Below are positions 10,961 through 24,286 of a stretch of DNA of 64,000 bases, one piece after another. Origin of the DNA: Desmodus rotundus (lineage: Eukaryota; Chordata; Mammalia; Chiroptera; Phyllostomidae); contig NC_071392.1 of the NCBI RefSeq assembly GCF_022682495.2, forward strand, positions 132,431,318-132,495,317, written 5' to 3'. Below the pieces are notes generated by a model that had not been told where the DNA came from, made no database searches, and was given only the letters and a program-made list of their open reading frames with translations. The first letter of the stretch is position 1, and every line of letters begins with the position of its first letter. Position numbers and translations under genes: made by a program.

Positions 10961-12070
10961 CAGAGATAATTTTCAAAAAGTGAAAAACATAATTCGAATA
11001 CAAATCCACAGTGAGTATGTGTCAAAGATTGACTTAATGTATGAAAGAAAAATCAGATAGCAGAGACAGGTAAATAACAGTGGACAAAAGAATCCCATCT
11101 TGAACGGGCTCAAATATCTGTTGTTATCCAGCTTTGTGTATCTGCCTTTGCAAGGTTAGATACAGGCTTGATATTGTTGATATTCAACAATTTTGACCTT
11201 CCAGCGTTGCAAATTCATATAGTTCAACCTAATGTGAAACTGGCTAAAGATGTACAGGGCAATAAAACCAAAACCTTTGGGGATATCTTTTCTACCAAAC
11301 AAATATCAATCTTCCACTAATTCTGCATCTGACTTTATAGAGTCTGGGCCTTAATCAGAAGAAAAGAGTCAAACAAAATGACATCACAGATGACTCTTAG
11401 GTAGGCTTAGGTCCCCAAGGATACTTTGAAAGTGAGCTTTTACTTCAAGTTTTGCATAGTTTTCTTAACTGTAAGAACTTTTTATGGCTGAACCCATCTG
11501 TAAGTGGACAAGGTTGATCTCAGTGGCAACTGTACCCACACTGCATAGGCCTTGGAGTTCCTCTAAATGCTTAAAGACCAACAGGGCATCACATCCAGGT
11601 TTTAGTTCTCATTTCCCATGTGAATTGACTCCTAGCTTCATGTTTCCCAGGGGCTTCAGGAAGAGGTGTCTGCTCACTGTGCAGGAACCTCTTCTTGCCA
11701 GGCTTCCAGCCACCATCATGGCAAAATGCATCCTAAGCACCCTGTCCCACCTGGAGAGGGTGCCACATGGAGCCCAGGAGGCTGGAATACCTGCAGGTTA
11801 TCCCATTTTCTAATTTCCAAGCTGTTAGCCCCCAAACAGCATCCTTGTCACTAATAAGACAGCAAAACAGGACACTAACAATTTACCAACACCACCTCAG
11901 AACTCTTCAACTGGACCTCCATGAAGACATAGATCAGCACATTTCAATTCTAAGATGCACTGATTTTCAAAGTTTTTCATCTCAAAATCATGTGTATTTT
12001 ATAGTCAAGGACGTGGTATAAATATAATTGGGAACTCTTCTTCTTGATGATATATAAAGTGAGTGTATCT

Positions 12071-13984
12071 GCTCACTTCCGGCCACGATGGAGACGTAGG
12101 TAGATGCACTTTGCCTGCTCACACAACCAAAAGAAGGACAACAACAAATATAAAATCAAAAAATAACGAGAGCTGCTAGAAAATCAAACTGTAACAAAGT
12201 CTGACAACCAAGGAGTTAAAGAAGAAATATTCATTCACACTAGTAGGAGGGATAGAAACAGGCAGCCAGGGCGGAGAGGACCTGAGGCAAGGCAGCAGCT
12301 GGTGGACCGGGCAGTCGCACATTTGCATGAGGATAAACTGGGAGGAACAACTGGGGAGTGAGACAGACCATGCAATGCAGGGTTCCAGTGTGGGAAAATA
12401 AAGCCCCAAAACTTCTGGCTATAAAAATGTGTGGGGGTTGCAGCGGCAGGAGAAACTCCCAGTCTCACAAGAGAGTTTGTAGGAGAGACCCACAGGGTCC
12501 TAGAACTTACATAAACCCACCCACCCAGGCAGGAATCTGCACCAGAAGGGCCCAATTTGCCTATAGGTAGTGGGGGAAGTGACTGAGAGACAGCCAAGAG
12601 CCAAGCAAGTAGCATTGTTCCCTCTGTGACCCCACCCCCCTTTCATACAGTGCCACAACGCAGCAGCATGGGTTGCCCTGCCCTGGTGAATACCTAAGGC
12701 TCTGCCCCTTACTATATAACAGGCATGCCCAGACAAAGAAATATGGCCCAAATGAAAGAACAGATCAAAACTCCAAAAACAGAACCAAGCGATGAAGACA
12801 TAGCCAACCTATTAGATGCAGAATTCAAAACGCTGGTAATCAGGATGCTCACAGAAATGGTCACAAAATAGAGGGAAAAGTGAAGGCTATGCAAAGTGAA
12901 ATAAAACAAACTATACAGGGAACCAACAGTGAAGGGGAGGAAACTGGGACTCAAATCAACAATGTGGAGCAGAATGGAGAAAAAAACATTCAACCAGAGC
13001 AGAATGAAGAAACAAGAATTGAAAAAACTGAGGAGAGGCTTAGGAACCTTCAGGACAACAGTAAACATTCCAACATCCGAATCATAGGGTGCCAGAAGGA
13101 GAAGAGGAAGAGCAAAAAATTGAAAGCTTATTTGAAAAAATAATAAAGGAGAACTTCTCCAATCTGGCAAAGGAAATAGACTTCCAGGAAGTCCAGGAAG
13201 CTCAGAGAGTCCCAAAGAAGCTGGACCCAAGGAGGAACACACCAAGGCACATCATAATTACATTACCCAAGATCAAAGAGAAGGAGATCATCTGAAAAGC
13301 AGCAAGAGAAAAGGAGATAGTTGCCTACAAAGGAGTTCCCATAAGGCTATCAGATGATTTCTCCAAAGAAACCTTACAGGAAAGAAGGGGCTGGCAAGAA
13401 GTATTCAAAGTCATGAAAGGCAAGGAGCCACATCCAAGATTACTCTATCCAGCAAAGCTATCATTTAGAATGGAAGGGCAGATAAAGTGCTTCCCAGATA
13501 AGGTCAAGTTAAAGGAGTTCATCATCACCAAGCTCTTATTATATGAAATGTTAAAGGGACTTATCTAAGAAAAAGAAGATGATCAAAACTATGAACAGTA
13601 AAATGACAACAAACTCACAACTATCAACAACTGAATCTAACAACAAAAAAGAAACAAGCTAAGGAAACAACTAGAACAGGAACAGAATTACAGAAATGGA
13701 CATCACATGGAGAGTTATCAGAGGCAGGGGGAGGGGAGAGAATGGGGAAAATGGTACGGGGACTAAGAAGCATAAATGGTAGGAACAAAATAGACAGGGG
13801 GAGGTTAAGAATAGTATAGAAAATGGAGAAGCCGAAGAACTTATATGTACGATTCATGGACATGAACTAAGAGGTGGGGGATGTTGGTGGGAAGGTGGGT
13901 GTACAGCAGAAGGGAATAAAGGGGAGAAAAAAATGCAACAACTGTAATAGCCTAATCAGTAAAATATACTTTAAAAATATGAAG
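12071..13984 (+). mobile_element. HAL1 retrotransposon, ORF1-defective subfamily (sense copy)
   Basis: This 1.9-kb HAL1 is flanked by a perfect 16-bp target-site duplication, taaagtgagtgtatct (12055-12070 and 13985-14000). The leader begins near 12083 (ccacgatggagacgtagg). ORF1 starts at the ATG near 12724 (MPRQRNMAQMKEQIKTP) but is broken by an early TAG near 12868, a 1-nt deletion at about 13088 (ggg-gtg-cca became ggg-tgc-ca) and a TGA near 13292. The 3' UTR and AT-rich tail follow at once, with no ORF2. The clean duplication indicates a fairly recent insertion. It is the near-twin of the inverted copy at 24479-26366. Confidence 0.88.
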
Positions 13985-15157
13985 TAAAGTGAGTGTATCT
14001 TATAATTGAGTGTATCCTAAGTTCGATGGAGCACATTGTGCTTTTGTTTTTCTTCCCCATTGTAGACCCATTGCTGTGTAATAAGTACTCTAAAAATATT
14101 TTTAAAAAATGAAAAAAACTTACAAATACTTAAAGTAACCAGGGCTATAGGAAACTTGGTGCCAACTCTTAGGGACAACTTCATTCTTCATGGGACTTCT
14201 CTCATTTGTCTTGTTAGTTAACCCTAAAACTCAAGGCCGCAGGCAGTAATGTAGGGATATCTATGACTTTTGAGGTCACTGAAGAATCTAGTACAATACA
14301 GGCCTCAGAGAGCTGACAAAGTAAATCAGGACCTTAGCACAATGACTATTTCAAGATATACCACACTAGCTGCTTCCATATTCCAGGTATTGAACTATAG
14401 ACACTCTATGTGTCTTTTAAAAATTATTTTTATTTTTTCCAAGGAGTCACTAAATTCAAAGTTATATCAGAGGATTTGCTTTGAATATAGTTTAGGAAGA
14501 AAAAACTAGTCTACGCCTCTAGAATTTGCATTGAGTCATCAGCACCTGTATCAGCATGGTCCACCCAGTCTTTCACAGCCTGCCCAAGGTAAAGCCAAGT
14601 TGGTCTCTTCCATTTCAGTAGAAGCAGTTTATAAATTAATCATTGGAGGACCATGTTTAAAGCCACCAGCTTCTGCTCAGTGAGAACTTAACCGTGGATC
14701 AGAAGCAGCAGCTACATTCTGGATGTGCAACCACGTTGGTGTTTTTTGGTGGTGAATAATTGAAAAATCTTGAGCAGTGCCTCTTTAGCAGCTGCCACAA
14801 TATCAGCTACTTCCCCGTCATGTCCAGCCAAGGTTCTAGTGGACTAGTTGGAGCTCCACCCCCTCTGTGTCCTGATTTACCCCTGGTGTAGAAGGAAATG
14901 AACAGGAAGTTACAAAAAGGAAGGCAGAGAGGGAAGAGCAATCATTCATTCAATAACTCATGTATGCCAGGGTCTGTCCCAAGCTCAGAGGATGGAGTGG
15001 AGAGCAAAAAGGAATCATTCCTTCTCTGCAGAATTTACATCCAGGTGGGGACCATTCAGGAGAGGCTGTGGCTCCAGGAATAACCCAGAGGCAGGACCAT
15101 CAACCTCAAATGGTGAGAGCGGGGTGTCAAGCAGGAATGTTGGGAGGTATCATGGCT

Positions 15158-15310
15158 CAGGTTCCCCAGAAACAGGCCTAGAGCTAAAGACTTTTATGGA
15201 AAAAAAAAAAAGACTTTTATGAAAATGGGTTATCAGGAAGAGAAACCGATAGTGGGGCAGAGAAGGAACTCAGACAATTCTAGTTTCAAGCAGAGTACCC
15301 TGATGGTAAC
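15158..15310. repeat. Unclassified interspersed repeat, copy 2
   Basis: It starts ggttccccagaaacaggcct, then gacttttatgaaaatgggtt and atcaggaagagaaaccgata. The segment agacttttatg is duplicated around a 12-A run. Confidence 0.3.
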
Positions 15311-16431
15311 TTTGGCTCCATCTTAAAAGGTTCTTGAGGGCAGTGTAGATGTCACGTCAGGGTGGTCTCATCCAGCGGAGAGGGAGCTGGAGTATGTGTA
15401 TACCACTGCCCATCAGCCGTTGATGGAGGACTAACTTCAGGGGTCTTTCTGGGTCTCTGCAACTGACAAAGCAGGTTATAGCAACCAGAAAGCCACCCTC
15501 AGACAAAGGGCTTGGGGCCCAGTTTCCTTCTCGTGACCGCTCTCAGCAGGTATTAGGGAGCCCCTCTGGTGGAAGGCCTGGTCTCAAGGAATGCCAAAGT
15601 GTAATGAGATGTTTGTAGGGGTTTTCAGATCTGAGGAAGGTCCAAGGAGCTGAAGGCTATGGAAACCTGATCCATCAACACATTGAGGTCCCCCTAGGGG
15701 TACCAACACACACAAAGGACACCAGGTCCTGAATTTACTGGGCCTTTCCTAATTTGAAATATTTCTACCCACTGTAAATACATCCATGCTTATCAGACCC
15801 CTAACAAGACTTGTGGAATTACAATGCCTGTGGGGACGTAGCATGTGAAGGTGTCCCTTATGGGCATTGCACAAGGACCTGTGTCCCCCAACAGATATAA
15901 TTAGCCAACACATCAACCCCACACTTCTCATACCCTTTAAACCAGAGTTCTCACTTTTCATCCATGGGTGGTGTAAATGGCTAAGCCCTTTCCCCACCAG
16001 CAAATACCCAAATACTAAAGATGAACATCTGCTGTGGACTTTTCTGCATCAGCTCAGTGAACTCATTAAACAGCCCTGAGAATCTGGCCTCAGCATACCC
16101 TTGGTTCACAGATTAGGAAATTTAAGGGGTCAGACTATTTAGTCAAGGACACACTGCTTGAAACAGCCATGCCAAAAGAATTCTAGGCAAGGCATTTCAC
16201 CAAAATTTTGTTTTTAAATATTAAATTATTTGCTTGTGTTTATGTTCTGTAAATACTATTATTTATTACTTTGAGCTATAATCAAAGTTATTTATATCAA
16301 ACCATTTCAGTTAACTCAGAGATGATATTGAGGTGTATTACTTATTATCTTTTTCTCTACACAAGTGTGTGGAAATGTGTTGTATTATTTTCAACTCCAA
16401 AATAAGAAAAATGGAATAAAAAGATAATTGG

Positions 16432-16605
16432 CCCTAGCAGGGTAGCTCAGTTGATTAGAGCGTTGTTCCCATTCACCAAAGTTTCAGGTTCGATCCCTGG
16501 TCAGGGCACATACATGAATCAACCAATGAATGCATAAATAAGTAGAACAACAAATCAATCTCTCTCTCTCTTTCTCTTCCCCCCCTCTCTCAAATTAATT
16601 TAAAA
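16432..16605 (+). mobile_element. VES-type SINE
   Basis: The head contains ggccctagcagggtagctca (A box in gtagctcagttg) and a B box, aggttcgatccctggtcagg. The tail has a (CT)n run at 16559-16573 and an A/T-rich end. It is shorter than the copy at 5.2 kb because the middle segment is missing. The orientation matches RIN2. Confidence 0.8.
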
Positions 16606-16959
16606 AATGTAATGAATATTGTTTTTGGTGAACAGGAAGGTTCTGATTGTGATTAAGGAGATGTTTTGAACCAGCAGGGCTAATATGAACTATTGCATAA
16701 GTACTGTTGAGCTCATTTGCTCTTCATTTGAAATAAAAATCAAGGGCAAAGTTCTTCATTATGCCTCCTAGGCTACCCCCAGTCTTTGGGCAAGTTTGGA
16801 AAAGGCAGCCCCCTGGGCACACCCCTTGATCTGCAGAAGGTACGTGGGGCTGATAAAACCATCCCCAAGTACAGCGTTTAGGGTTTGGGGGAACTTAGCC
16901 CTGGTCCTATTATAGTCATCCCTCCTCCTTCTGATTTCACGCCACACTCAAAATTACAT

Positions 16960-17830
16960 TCCAGATGAATGAAAAGCTCACAAATAAATACAACATATGT
17001 AAATAAGCAAAACTTTATATTATATGTCTTAGCAAAAAATAGAGGAAACAGTTTATTACTTCAAGATCAGAAATGTCATCTTAGACAAAGCAAGAACCAC
17101 AGTGAACTTTGAGTCTATCAACCTTAAAAGCCTTAGGAAATTTAAAAGACAGAAAAACAGTATGAGAGAAAATCTTTTAATTATTTTAGGCAATGGACTT
17201 ATATCATAACTTAAGAAAAATAAGAAACCCTAAATGGTCAACTAACAAATGGACAGGCAATTCCTCAGAAGAGGAAATACAAACAATCAGTATACAAACA
17301 GTATAATCTGAGCAAAGCACATTAAGACAATAAAAAGCCACTGGCCAAAGCTTAAAAGTGTGGTAATATCAGAACACTGACAAGTGAGGTAGATGCTTTC
17401 AAAGATGGTGGAGGCAGTAGAGATGGACACAGCCACATGGAGAGCAATGTGGCATTTTCTATAAGGTTTCATACATTACACAGGATGCTCATCACAGTGC
17501 TGCTGGTGACAGCAAACACTAGGTAGATGTGTATCAAAATAGAATGGATACATGGAATATCCGTATGTGGTACACCCCTATGATAGAAAACCATTCCCAC
17601 TTAAAATGAACTAGGGCTTTTATAAATGTGGATAAATTCCACATTTCATTGGATATAACAAACAAGCTACAGGACAACACATCATACACGCAAAACTGTT
17701 AATATGGTTTCCTCTGAGTAGGTAGAAAAGATTAAGACCATGGTCAAGGGAGATTAGCTACAGTAATCTATGTTTTTCAGTGGGAGTGTATTTATGTGTT
17801 ATGTTTGCGATTACAATTAAATTTCAAAAC
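16960..17830 (+). repeat. Old L1 ORF2 end / 3' UTR remnant
   Basis: The plus-strand sequence recalls the final part of L1 ORF2 and the following 3' UTR: acaaatggacaggcaattcc, cagaagaggaaatacaaac, gagagcaatgtggcattttc and aatagaatggatacatgg. All frames are broken. It is a very old, inactive fragment. Confidence 0.5.
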
Positions 17831-18788
17831 TGTACATGCAAACATGCATAGGATAAGGACATATAACATAGTTTCAGAAAAAAAAAACAAAACAAAAGGG
17901 CATGGTTCTGAGATGCTCCAACATCATTCCCCAGACACTCCTCTACAAGTGAAGGGGAAAAGTCTCCATTACTTCTTGGTTTCCATGGGGACAGTTCCTG
18001 GGGGTGGGGGGCAAAAATTATTTGAAAGTTTGTAAGAAACCCATTATTTTCTACTTCAGACAAACCCCAATGGGGTGTACCCACCAGTCTATGAAGCTCC
18101 TCCTGCTCAGCAGAAGCAGACGAGAAAGAAGTGTTTGGGTCATGTGGTTTTTCATAACCTGGAGTTTGGTCCAATCGCACAGAGTTGGTGGAACTGTAAA
18201 GGTCAAGCTGATACACTTGGGAAATAGAAACTCCATGGCCAAAAGCCAACCACTTGACTTTTCCCACACCCTAGGTTTCAAGTCTTCCTCTCTCAGCTAG
18301 CTACACAGCCCTTTTTAAACCACTGATAACATTCCTGAGTTAGACTTAGAATTTGAAGAGCACTATATCAGAACTTGCTCAATAAGCACTTTCTTGTTTT
18401 ATATTTACTTGACCTTCAAGAGAATTTTTCTCCTTTCATCTAACCCTAAGAGAAAGAAAACAAGATTTGGAGTCCTTCCTTCTCCCTCCCTTCAGTCTCC
18501 CAAGAAAACAGTGACTGCAGACAGCGACTTCTCTCCCTAATCAGTCAGGAAAAACTGACAGGTAGGGGGCAGATCCTGAGATTAGAGACTTCTGGGCAGG
18601 CAGGCAGAAGCAAGACTGGACTCCATGAGCACTGGTCCTTTGTAGGTCCAGGTCTGTTACTGGGGATGAAATAATGAAATGGCCTCTTTACAGACTGGGC
18701 AGGTATAAGTACTTTTTAAGTGTCTTTTAGCCTTATTAACTCTGCTTCATAGCAATGATTACCGTTAATAGGAGAAGGACAGAATTTA

Positions 18789-19089
18789 TTTATTTTTTAT
18801 TTTTTAAATTTTATTTTATTTTTTATTTTTTTATTTTTTTATTCAGTTAAAATTGTCTGCATTTTCTCCCCATCCTTCCACCCCATCCCAGCCAGTCCCA
18901 CCTCCCTCCCCCACCTCTACCCTCCCCCTTGATTTTGTCCTTGTGTCCTTTATAGTAGCTCCTATAGACCCCTCTCCCCACTATCCCCTCCCCACTCCCC
19001 TCTGGCTATTGTTACATTGTTCTTAATTTCAATGTCTCTGGTTATATTTTGTTTGCTTTTTTCTTTTGTTGATTATGTTCCAGTTAAAG
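18789..19089 (-). mobile_element. Bat L1 3'-UTR fragment, 5'-truncated
   Basis: An A/T-rich tail (read as T-rich on the + strand) is followed by a C-rich 3' UTR in reverse orientation. It contains gacccctctccccactatcc and ends with tgttgattatgttccagtt. This resembles the 3' end of relatively young LINE-1 in bats rather than HAL1. A possible 8-bp duplication, agaattta, lies at 18781-18788 and 19090-19097. Confidence 0.65.
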
Positions 19090-21778
19090 AGAATTTAAAT
19101 AGGAAGAATATCTGGGAGCATATAGGTACTTGTTACAAAGTGTTTTGATCTTATCATCGTTTTTAATCCTCCAAAACCACTTGCTCCCAGAGTCAGTCAA
19201 CAGGGGGCCGAGAGGGCTTTTCAAGGCAGGTCTTTTTGAGTCCAAAGCTGGTACCCTCACCACTACTCCTAGCTCATGCTGCCAAGCCACCATAGTTGCT
19301 GCAAGCTAGATTGCCTCTAAACAGTACAAGGCTTGAAGTGTGGCCCTGTAGATGAGATTCCTGCCTACTGGAAAATTACCCAGAATGATTACAAAATCAG
19401 TACAAATCAGTGTAGGTTGCTGTGCCAGACTGGAGCACAGCAGGCCAAGCCTTGTCCAGGCTAAGCCCTGAATGTGATCTCCAAGGGCCAAGAAAGACCC
19501 TGGGGCTTTCTGAATTCTCCTGCCCTTGCTTGGATGCCAGTTTGCCTGGAAATCACCCAGGTGAACCCTCCAGGCTTCTTGTGTTATGCACAGATGCTTA
19601 TATGTGAGGGAGCCCTACAGCACTGGGTTTCTGAGTAGGAAGGAGGGGACCCAGAGACCCAACCCTGGCCTGCCTTCCTCAGGCCCCATCTCTCTGGTCT
19701 CTTCCACCCATGGTGGCTGCAGAAGTTCCCTTCCTGCCAGCTGCATTTGCTCTCCCCACTTTGGAAAGCAAGCACACTACCCATTGGGGGATGACAAAGA
19801 CAGGTATACCCTGGCTCTACCAGGGTAGCTCTGTGGTACCCTGTACATGTAAGTGTCTGTCTCTTGAGTTGAGGCCTTAGTCACTCTTTGTGAAGTTTTC
19901 TCGAAAGAACACAAATGTTGTTTTTTGTAATAAGAACCACTATCTTACCAAATTGGTTTCCTGGAAACTGGTGCCCTGTCTCACTTTCTGATTGCACTGA
20001 ATAACAGCTGCTTGTCTCAATTGCCACCTTCCCAGGTATTCACACAGCCTTGGCAGTGAAACAGGGTTGTGGAAAACAGTGCTTGCTCACCAGCTTGGCA
20101 GATGCTTAGCCAGTCCTTCCCCTTCTTGTAGGAACTCTGGGCAGGGACAGGGATGTGTTGGGGTCTTGGGTTGTGTATGTGGATTTAGAGAAACTTCCAT
20201 TAGCAGCACCGACTTTGATAAAGCATTTACATTGACACTGCTTTTGGCTTTGTGGACCCTGAGAATGATATCTGCTAGGAAGGACTCCTGGTGGCTAACA
20301 GCTCAAATTTTTTTTTAAAGGAAAACAACAACAACAACAGAGCCTAGCAACCATTTCTAAACAAGGGCCTCCAGGCTCACACAAGCCACATTTTAGAGAG
20401 AAGCCTGTACTGAACTGAGTAGTTTTCTTCTTCAGTCTGCTCCAAATTGGGGATTCCAGTTGGTGTTAAATTGGCACCAATGACCATTGTTTGATAGGTA
20501 ATAACATCTCTACTTGCTGCCAGTGAATGAAATTTGGATAAACCCAGAGCATAATGGATGAAATCAGACATCTACAGGAACTAAAAATGAACACAAATGT
20601 ATCTGGGGGCAATGTGGGAAATATCACAAATCCAATCAGGAACACCTGGGCAGATCTTAGGGTGGGATCTTGCTGATGGAAGGATATATAAACAGATCAT
20701 TCAGAGAGGCAGGCCTGGCTCTGGAACACTAACCTCTGGTCCTTTTCTCAAGTAAATCCCTATGTGCTGTGGGTGACTTGGTGCAGAATGGGAAAGAGAT
20801 GGAGGGAACTGAAAGACCTCTTATCCAGCCAGAAAGGGTCCCATAGCCACCCAGCCAGGTACAACCTCTGCTCTTATCTACCTTTGTGTCTTGGCATTAC
20901 TGTGCCTTCCTTCTGCATTGCAGATAAATGGTGTTATCTGTGATTTGCCATTGACTGCTGCTGAGTAGGAACCACAATTTGTAGGTTCTCTGAATTTGTC
21001 CAGGTATAGAAAAAGAAGTAGTGTGGGACTGGAGGCCTGGAGATGTAGCCAAAGTGTCAGCAGGAGCATTACCGGGAGGAAGAAGTCTGGCTGGTGGGGA
21101 TCAGCTACTTCTCCTGGGGAAAGCCACTTGGGATTTCTAGTTCAAATCAGTATGGTGGCTGTGCAGGTGACTGAGGGTGATCCCCTTTCCTATTGGGGGT
21201 GGGAATCTTTTAACTATTGTAGGTGTTTGCCTGAGGCTGTGGCTGGCCCTCCATCAGCAGGGCTCTTTGCTCCCTGGTAGGCTGTGTGTGGCTGTCCTGT
21301 CCAGAACCACAGCTGTGACCCAGAATGGGAGGGGGGGCCCCCAGCCCAGGGAGGCCCCCAGCCCAGAGTGGTGAGACTTTGGCACAGACACTCACACTCC
21401 TCTGGCTCACCCCACTTCCTCCCACCTTCTTAATTCTTCCATCTCCTTCCGTTTTCATACACATCCACCTTTTTTCTTATTTTTCTATTGATAAATTTGA
21501 TTCTGAAGTACTTTAAACATATAGAAAATCACATGTAACACTAAAACAATCACTAGCTGTCAAATCTTATCAGTTTGCCCTTTCATTCTATGAAATAAAA
21601 TCTCACATGTGTTTAAGCCCCTGTACCTGTGAACACATTCATCCATTTCTCTGTAGAGGTAGCCACTATCCTGGATTAGAAGTGTCACAGCATATTGGAA
21701 TAGTCTATATCTATGTGTGTATATACAAACACTTAATAATACAATTTTGCATGGTTCAGCTTGTCTTTTTTTAGGACT

Positions 21779-22325
21779 TTTTTCTTTCAATTATATTTTG
21801 TATTGATTTCAATTGTACAGCTTAGTGGTTAGACAATTACATACTTTACATAGTGTTCCCCTCAATATTTTTAGTACCCTAACTGGTGCTAAGCATAGTT
21901 ATCACAATATTATTGACTATTTTTTCTGTGGTTTACTTACATACACAGAACTATGTTTTAACTGCCAATTTGTACTTAATCCCTTCATCTTTTTCATCCA
22001 ATCCCCCAAAACCTCTCCCTCCTGGCAACCACCAGTCTGCTCTCTGTGTTTATGAGTCTCTTTCAACTTTGTTTGTTCATTTATTTTGTTCTTTAGATTC
22101 CACATACAAGTAAAATCATATGGTATTTGTCTCTTTCTGACTGACTTATTTCCCTGAGCATAATACCCTCATGGTCCATCCATGCTGTTGCAAACGGTAA
22201 GATTTCATTCTTTTTCATGGCTGAGTAATATTTCATTGTATCCATGTACCACAGCTTTTTTATCTATTCGTTTGTTGATGGGCAGTTGGGTGCTTCCATA
22301 TCTTGGCTATTGTCTTTATTTTTAA
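21779..22325 (-). repeat. Old L1 3'-UTR fragment
   Basis: The reverse-complement L1 3' UTR has ttgatttcaattgtacagc, gttcccctcaatatttttag, ccaccagtctgctctctgtg, ttccacatacaagtaaaatc, ttcatggctgagtaatattt and gatgggcagttgggtgc in the order typical of mammalian L1MA/L1MB-like ends. Exact subfamily not assigned. Confidence 0.65.
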
Positions 22326-22361
22326 TGAAGGCTTTTGAGTTTTTATGTTTATATATGTCTT

Positions 22362-23020
22362 GATGCATATAGCTAATTATGGACAAAAAAGGGGCCACAT
22401 ACTAAACCTGACAAGTTCAGTGAAGGTTTGCATGGCAGGCCTTATAAATCCAGAGACCAAAGTAACCACACAGGGTGGTCTGAACATAAAAATTCCTAAC
22501 TAAAAGTGTGTCATAGTCGGTAATCAGCTCCCAGGTCTATAGCTTCCTTGACTTAGGTCAATTTTAACCCTGAAATTGTCTATTGTCTTTGTGCATCTAG
22601 AATAGCATACCTTTGAAGTGTCAGAGTAATCTTTTCTGGATCCCTGAAGGCACAAATGCAGGTACCAGAGCATGAGACCTCATTATCTTGTTGCTCACAT
22701 ACCATCTCTATGTGCTATAAATCTTAACTATCCTGTATCTACCAATATAAAAGAAGTATGTGTCTGTCCACTTTATTTTTAATCCAGTCTCAGAGATTTC
22801 CCCAATTTGTTTTTTCCTGCCTCCCTAATCTACCACCAACAGATTTCATATAACCCCTCCTTACATCTTCTCCTTTGATTCTATAAAAAAAACTATGAAA
22901 CTGCCATTCTCCAGAGTATTTTCTTAATCCATTGCGATTTTGCTTCCCAGCAATTGTCAGTTTGGCTCAAGTAAACTCCTATAAGACTTTTTCTTAGGCT
23001 GGACATTTTTTTCATCAACA
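22362..23020 (+). repeat. Candidate ancient LTR or unclassified repeat between two L1 remnants
   Basis: This stretch of about 650 bp separates two L1 3' UTR fragments that cover the same part of L1, so something probably inserted here. It has a tataaaa-like motif near 22883, ctcaagtaaactcct near the right end, and terminal tgatg/catca. These are LTR-like features, but no target-site duplication was found. Confidence 0.3.
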
Positions 23021-23021
23021 C

Positions 23022-23350
23022 TGTGGCTCATTAATTTTAACTGCTGTGTAGTATTCTATACCACAGCTATCCTTTCTCCCATTGATGGAAAAATAGGCAC
23101 TTATAATTTGGTTTTCTTAAAAGTAGTGGTGCAGCAAATATTCTTATAAAGGTCTCCTTGCACTCATGTGCAAGAGTTTTTCTAGAGAGCATAACTAGGA
23201 AGTCTGTGTATCTTCAACTCTGCAAGATATTGCAAACTGCTCTCCAAAGGAGCTCTGTGAACAACACTCCTCATCTGCTTATGGGCTTCTGTTTCCCCAT
23301 ATCCTCAAATATTTGACATTATCAGATTTTTTAAATTTTTGCCACTGTGA
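23022..23350 (-). repeat. Old L1 3'-UTR fragment
   Basis: It contains actgctgtgtagtattctat, cccattgatggaaaaatagg and agtggtgcagcaaatattct, then a decayed L1 tail region with ttgcaaactgctctccaaag. It is diverged and in reverse orientation. Confidence 0.5.
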
Positions 23351-23569
23351 TGTGTGTAAAATGAGTTCTCCTGATCATTTTCTCTTCCAAGGCCCCATTG
23401 CTTCTAGAAGCTCCACCCACAGCCTGTGCCCTGTCACACACGAAGGGGGTGGATCAAACATGGAGGACTTGACAGGCCTTCATTCTCTGACCTCTAAGTA
23501 TTGGAGTGCACAGCTATTTGTGGGAATCCCTTCTCCATCTAGATGAGGTGACCATTTCCCCTCATCTAT

Positions 23570-24187
23570 CAATTCCTATGTCAAATTGTTCTTGGATTTC
23601 CCCCCTTCTTTCTAATTCTACTGTTACTACCTTGACCTTGGTCTAAGCCACCATCATCTCTTGCCTGGACCACTACACTTGCTTCCTAACTGATCTTGTT
23701 ATGTGTCCTCGTGCCCTTACAAACCATCTCTAGACAGCAGCCAAGGTGATCTTTATAGAACAAAAAACAAGTAAAGTATCATTCCCCTAATTAAAGCCCT
23801 CCAGTGGTTCTTAGTATAGAAAACTCAAATCCTAGCATACTGTAATGTAGTAGGCCAATGAAGTCTGATTCCTGCCTGTCTCTCCTTCTGCACTGCCTCC
23901 CAGCCTCTGGGACTTTCTCTGTGTGTTGGGCTCCTCCCTTGAGCTTTTCATGGCTCCCTTGTCATTCAGGGATCCCCACTTCCTCAAACACCTATCCTGA
24001 CCCTCCCATCCTAGCTGTAGTTCCTCCCCATTCTTTTTTCATTCTGAAACTTCTTACTGCCCAGTGCTGTGGTCTCTGCCCCACCAGAATATTATTTCGA
24101 TGAGAATTGTTAACCTTAATCTATACTTGTAGTGCCTGGCATGAAGTGGGTGACCCTAACATTCTGTTGAATTAATGAATGAATAGG
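23570..24187 (+). repeat. L2 (LINE-2) remnant
   Basis: The typical L2 3' order is visible: ctcttgcctggaccactaca, agccctccagtggttcttag, tgcctcccagcctctgggac, then tagtgcctggcatgaagtgg and a terminal gttgaattaatgaatgaata. Confidence 0.65.
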
Positions 24188-24286
24188 TGGGGTCAACAGT
24201 TTAGAAAAACATAGACTGTCAAACTTTTCCCAGAGTCTAGGAGGGATAAAAGCGGCTTGAGGAAATATAACACTGTCTTTACCTAC

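Noticed and set aside
12712..13245. 177-residue minus-strand frame with a near-identical twin at 25201-25734 (+)
   Set aside because: Both are antisense readings of HAL1 ORF1. The twin similarity comes from the recent common origin of the retrotransposons, not from protein conservation.
17824..18267. 147-residue minus-strand frame as a possible gene
   Set aside because: No homology was recognised, no splice signals or conserved motifs, and part overlaps the end of an old L1 remnant.
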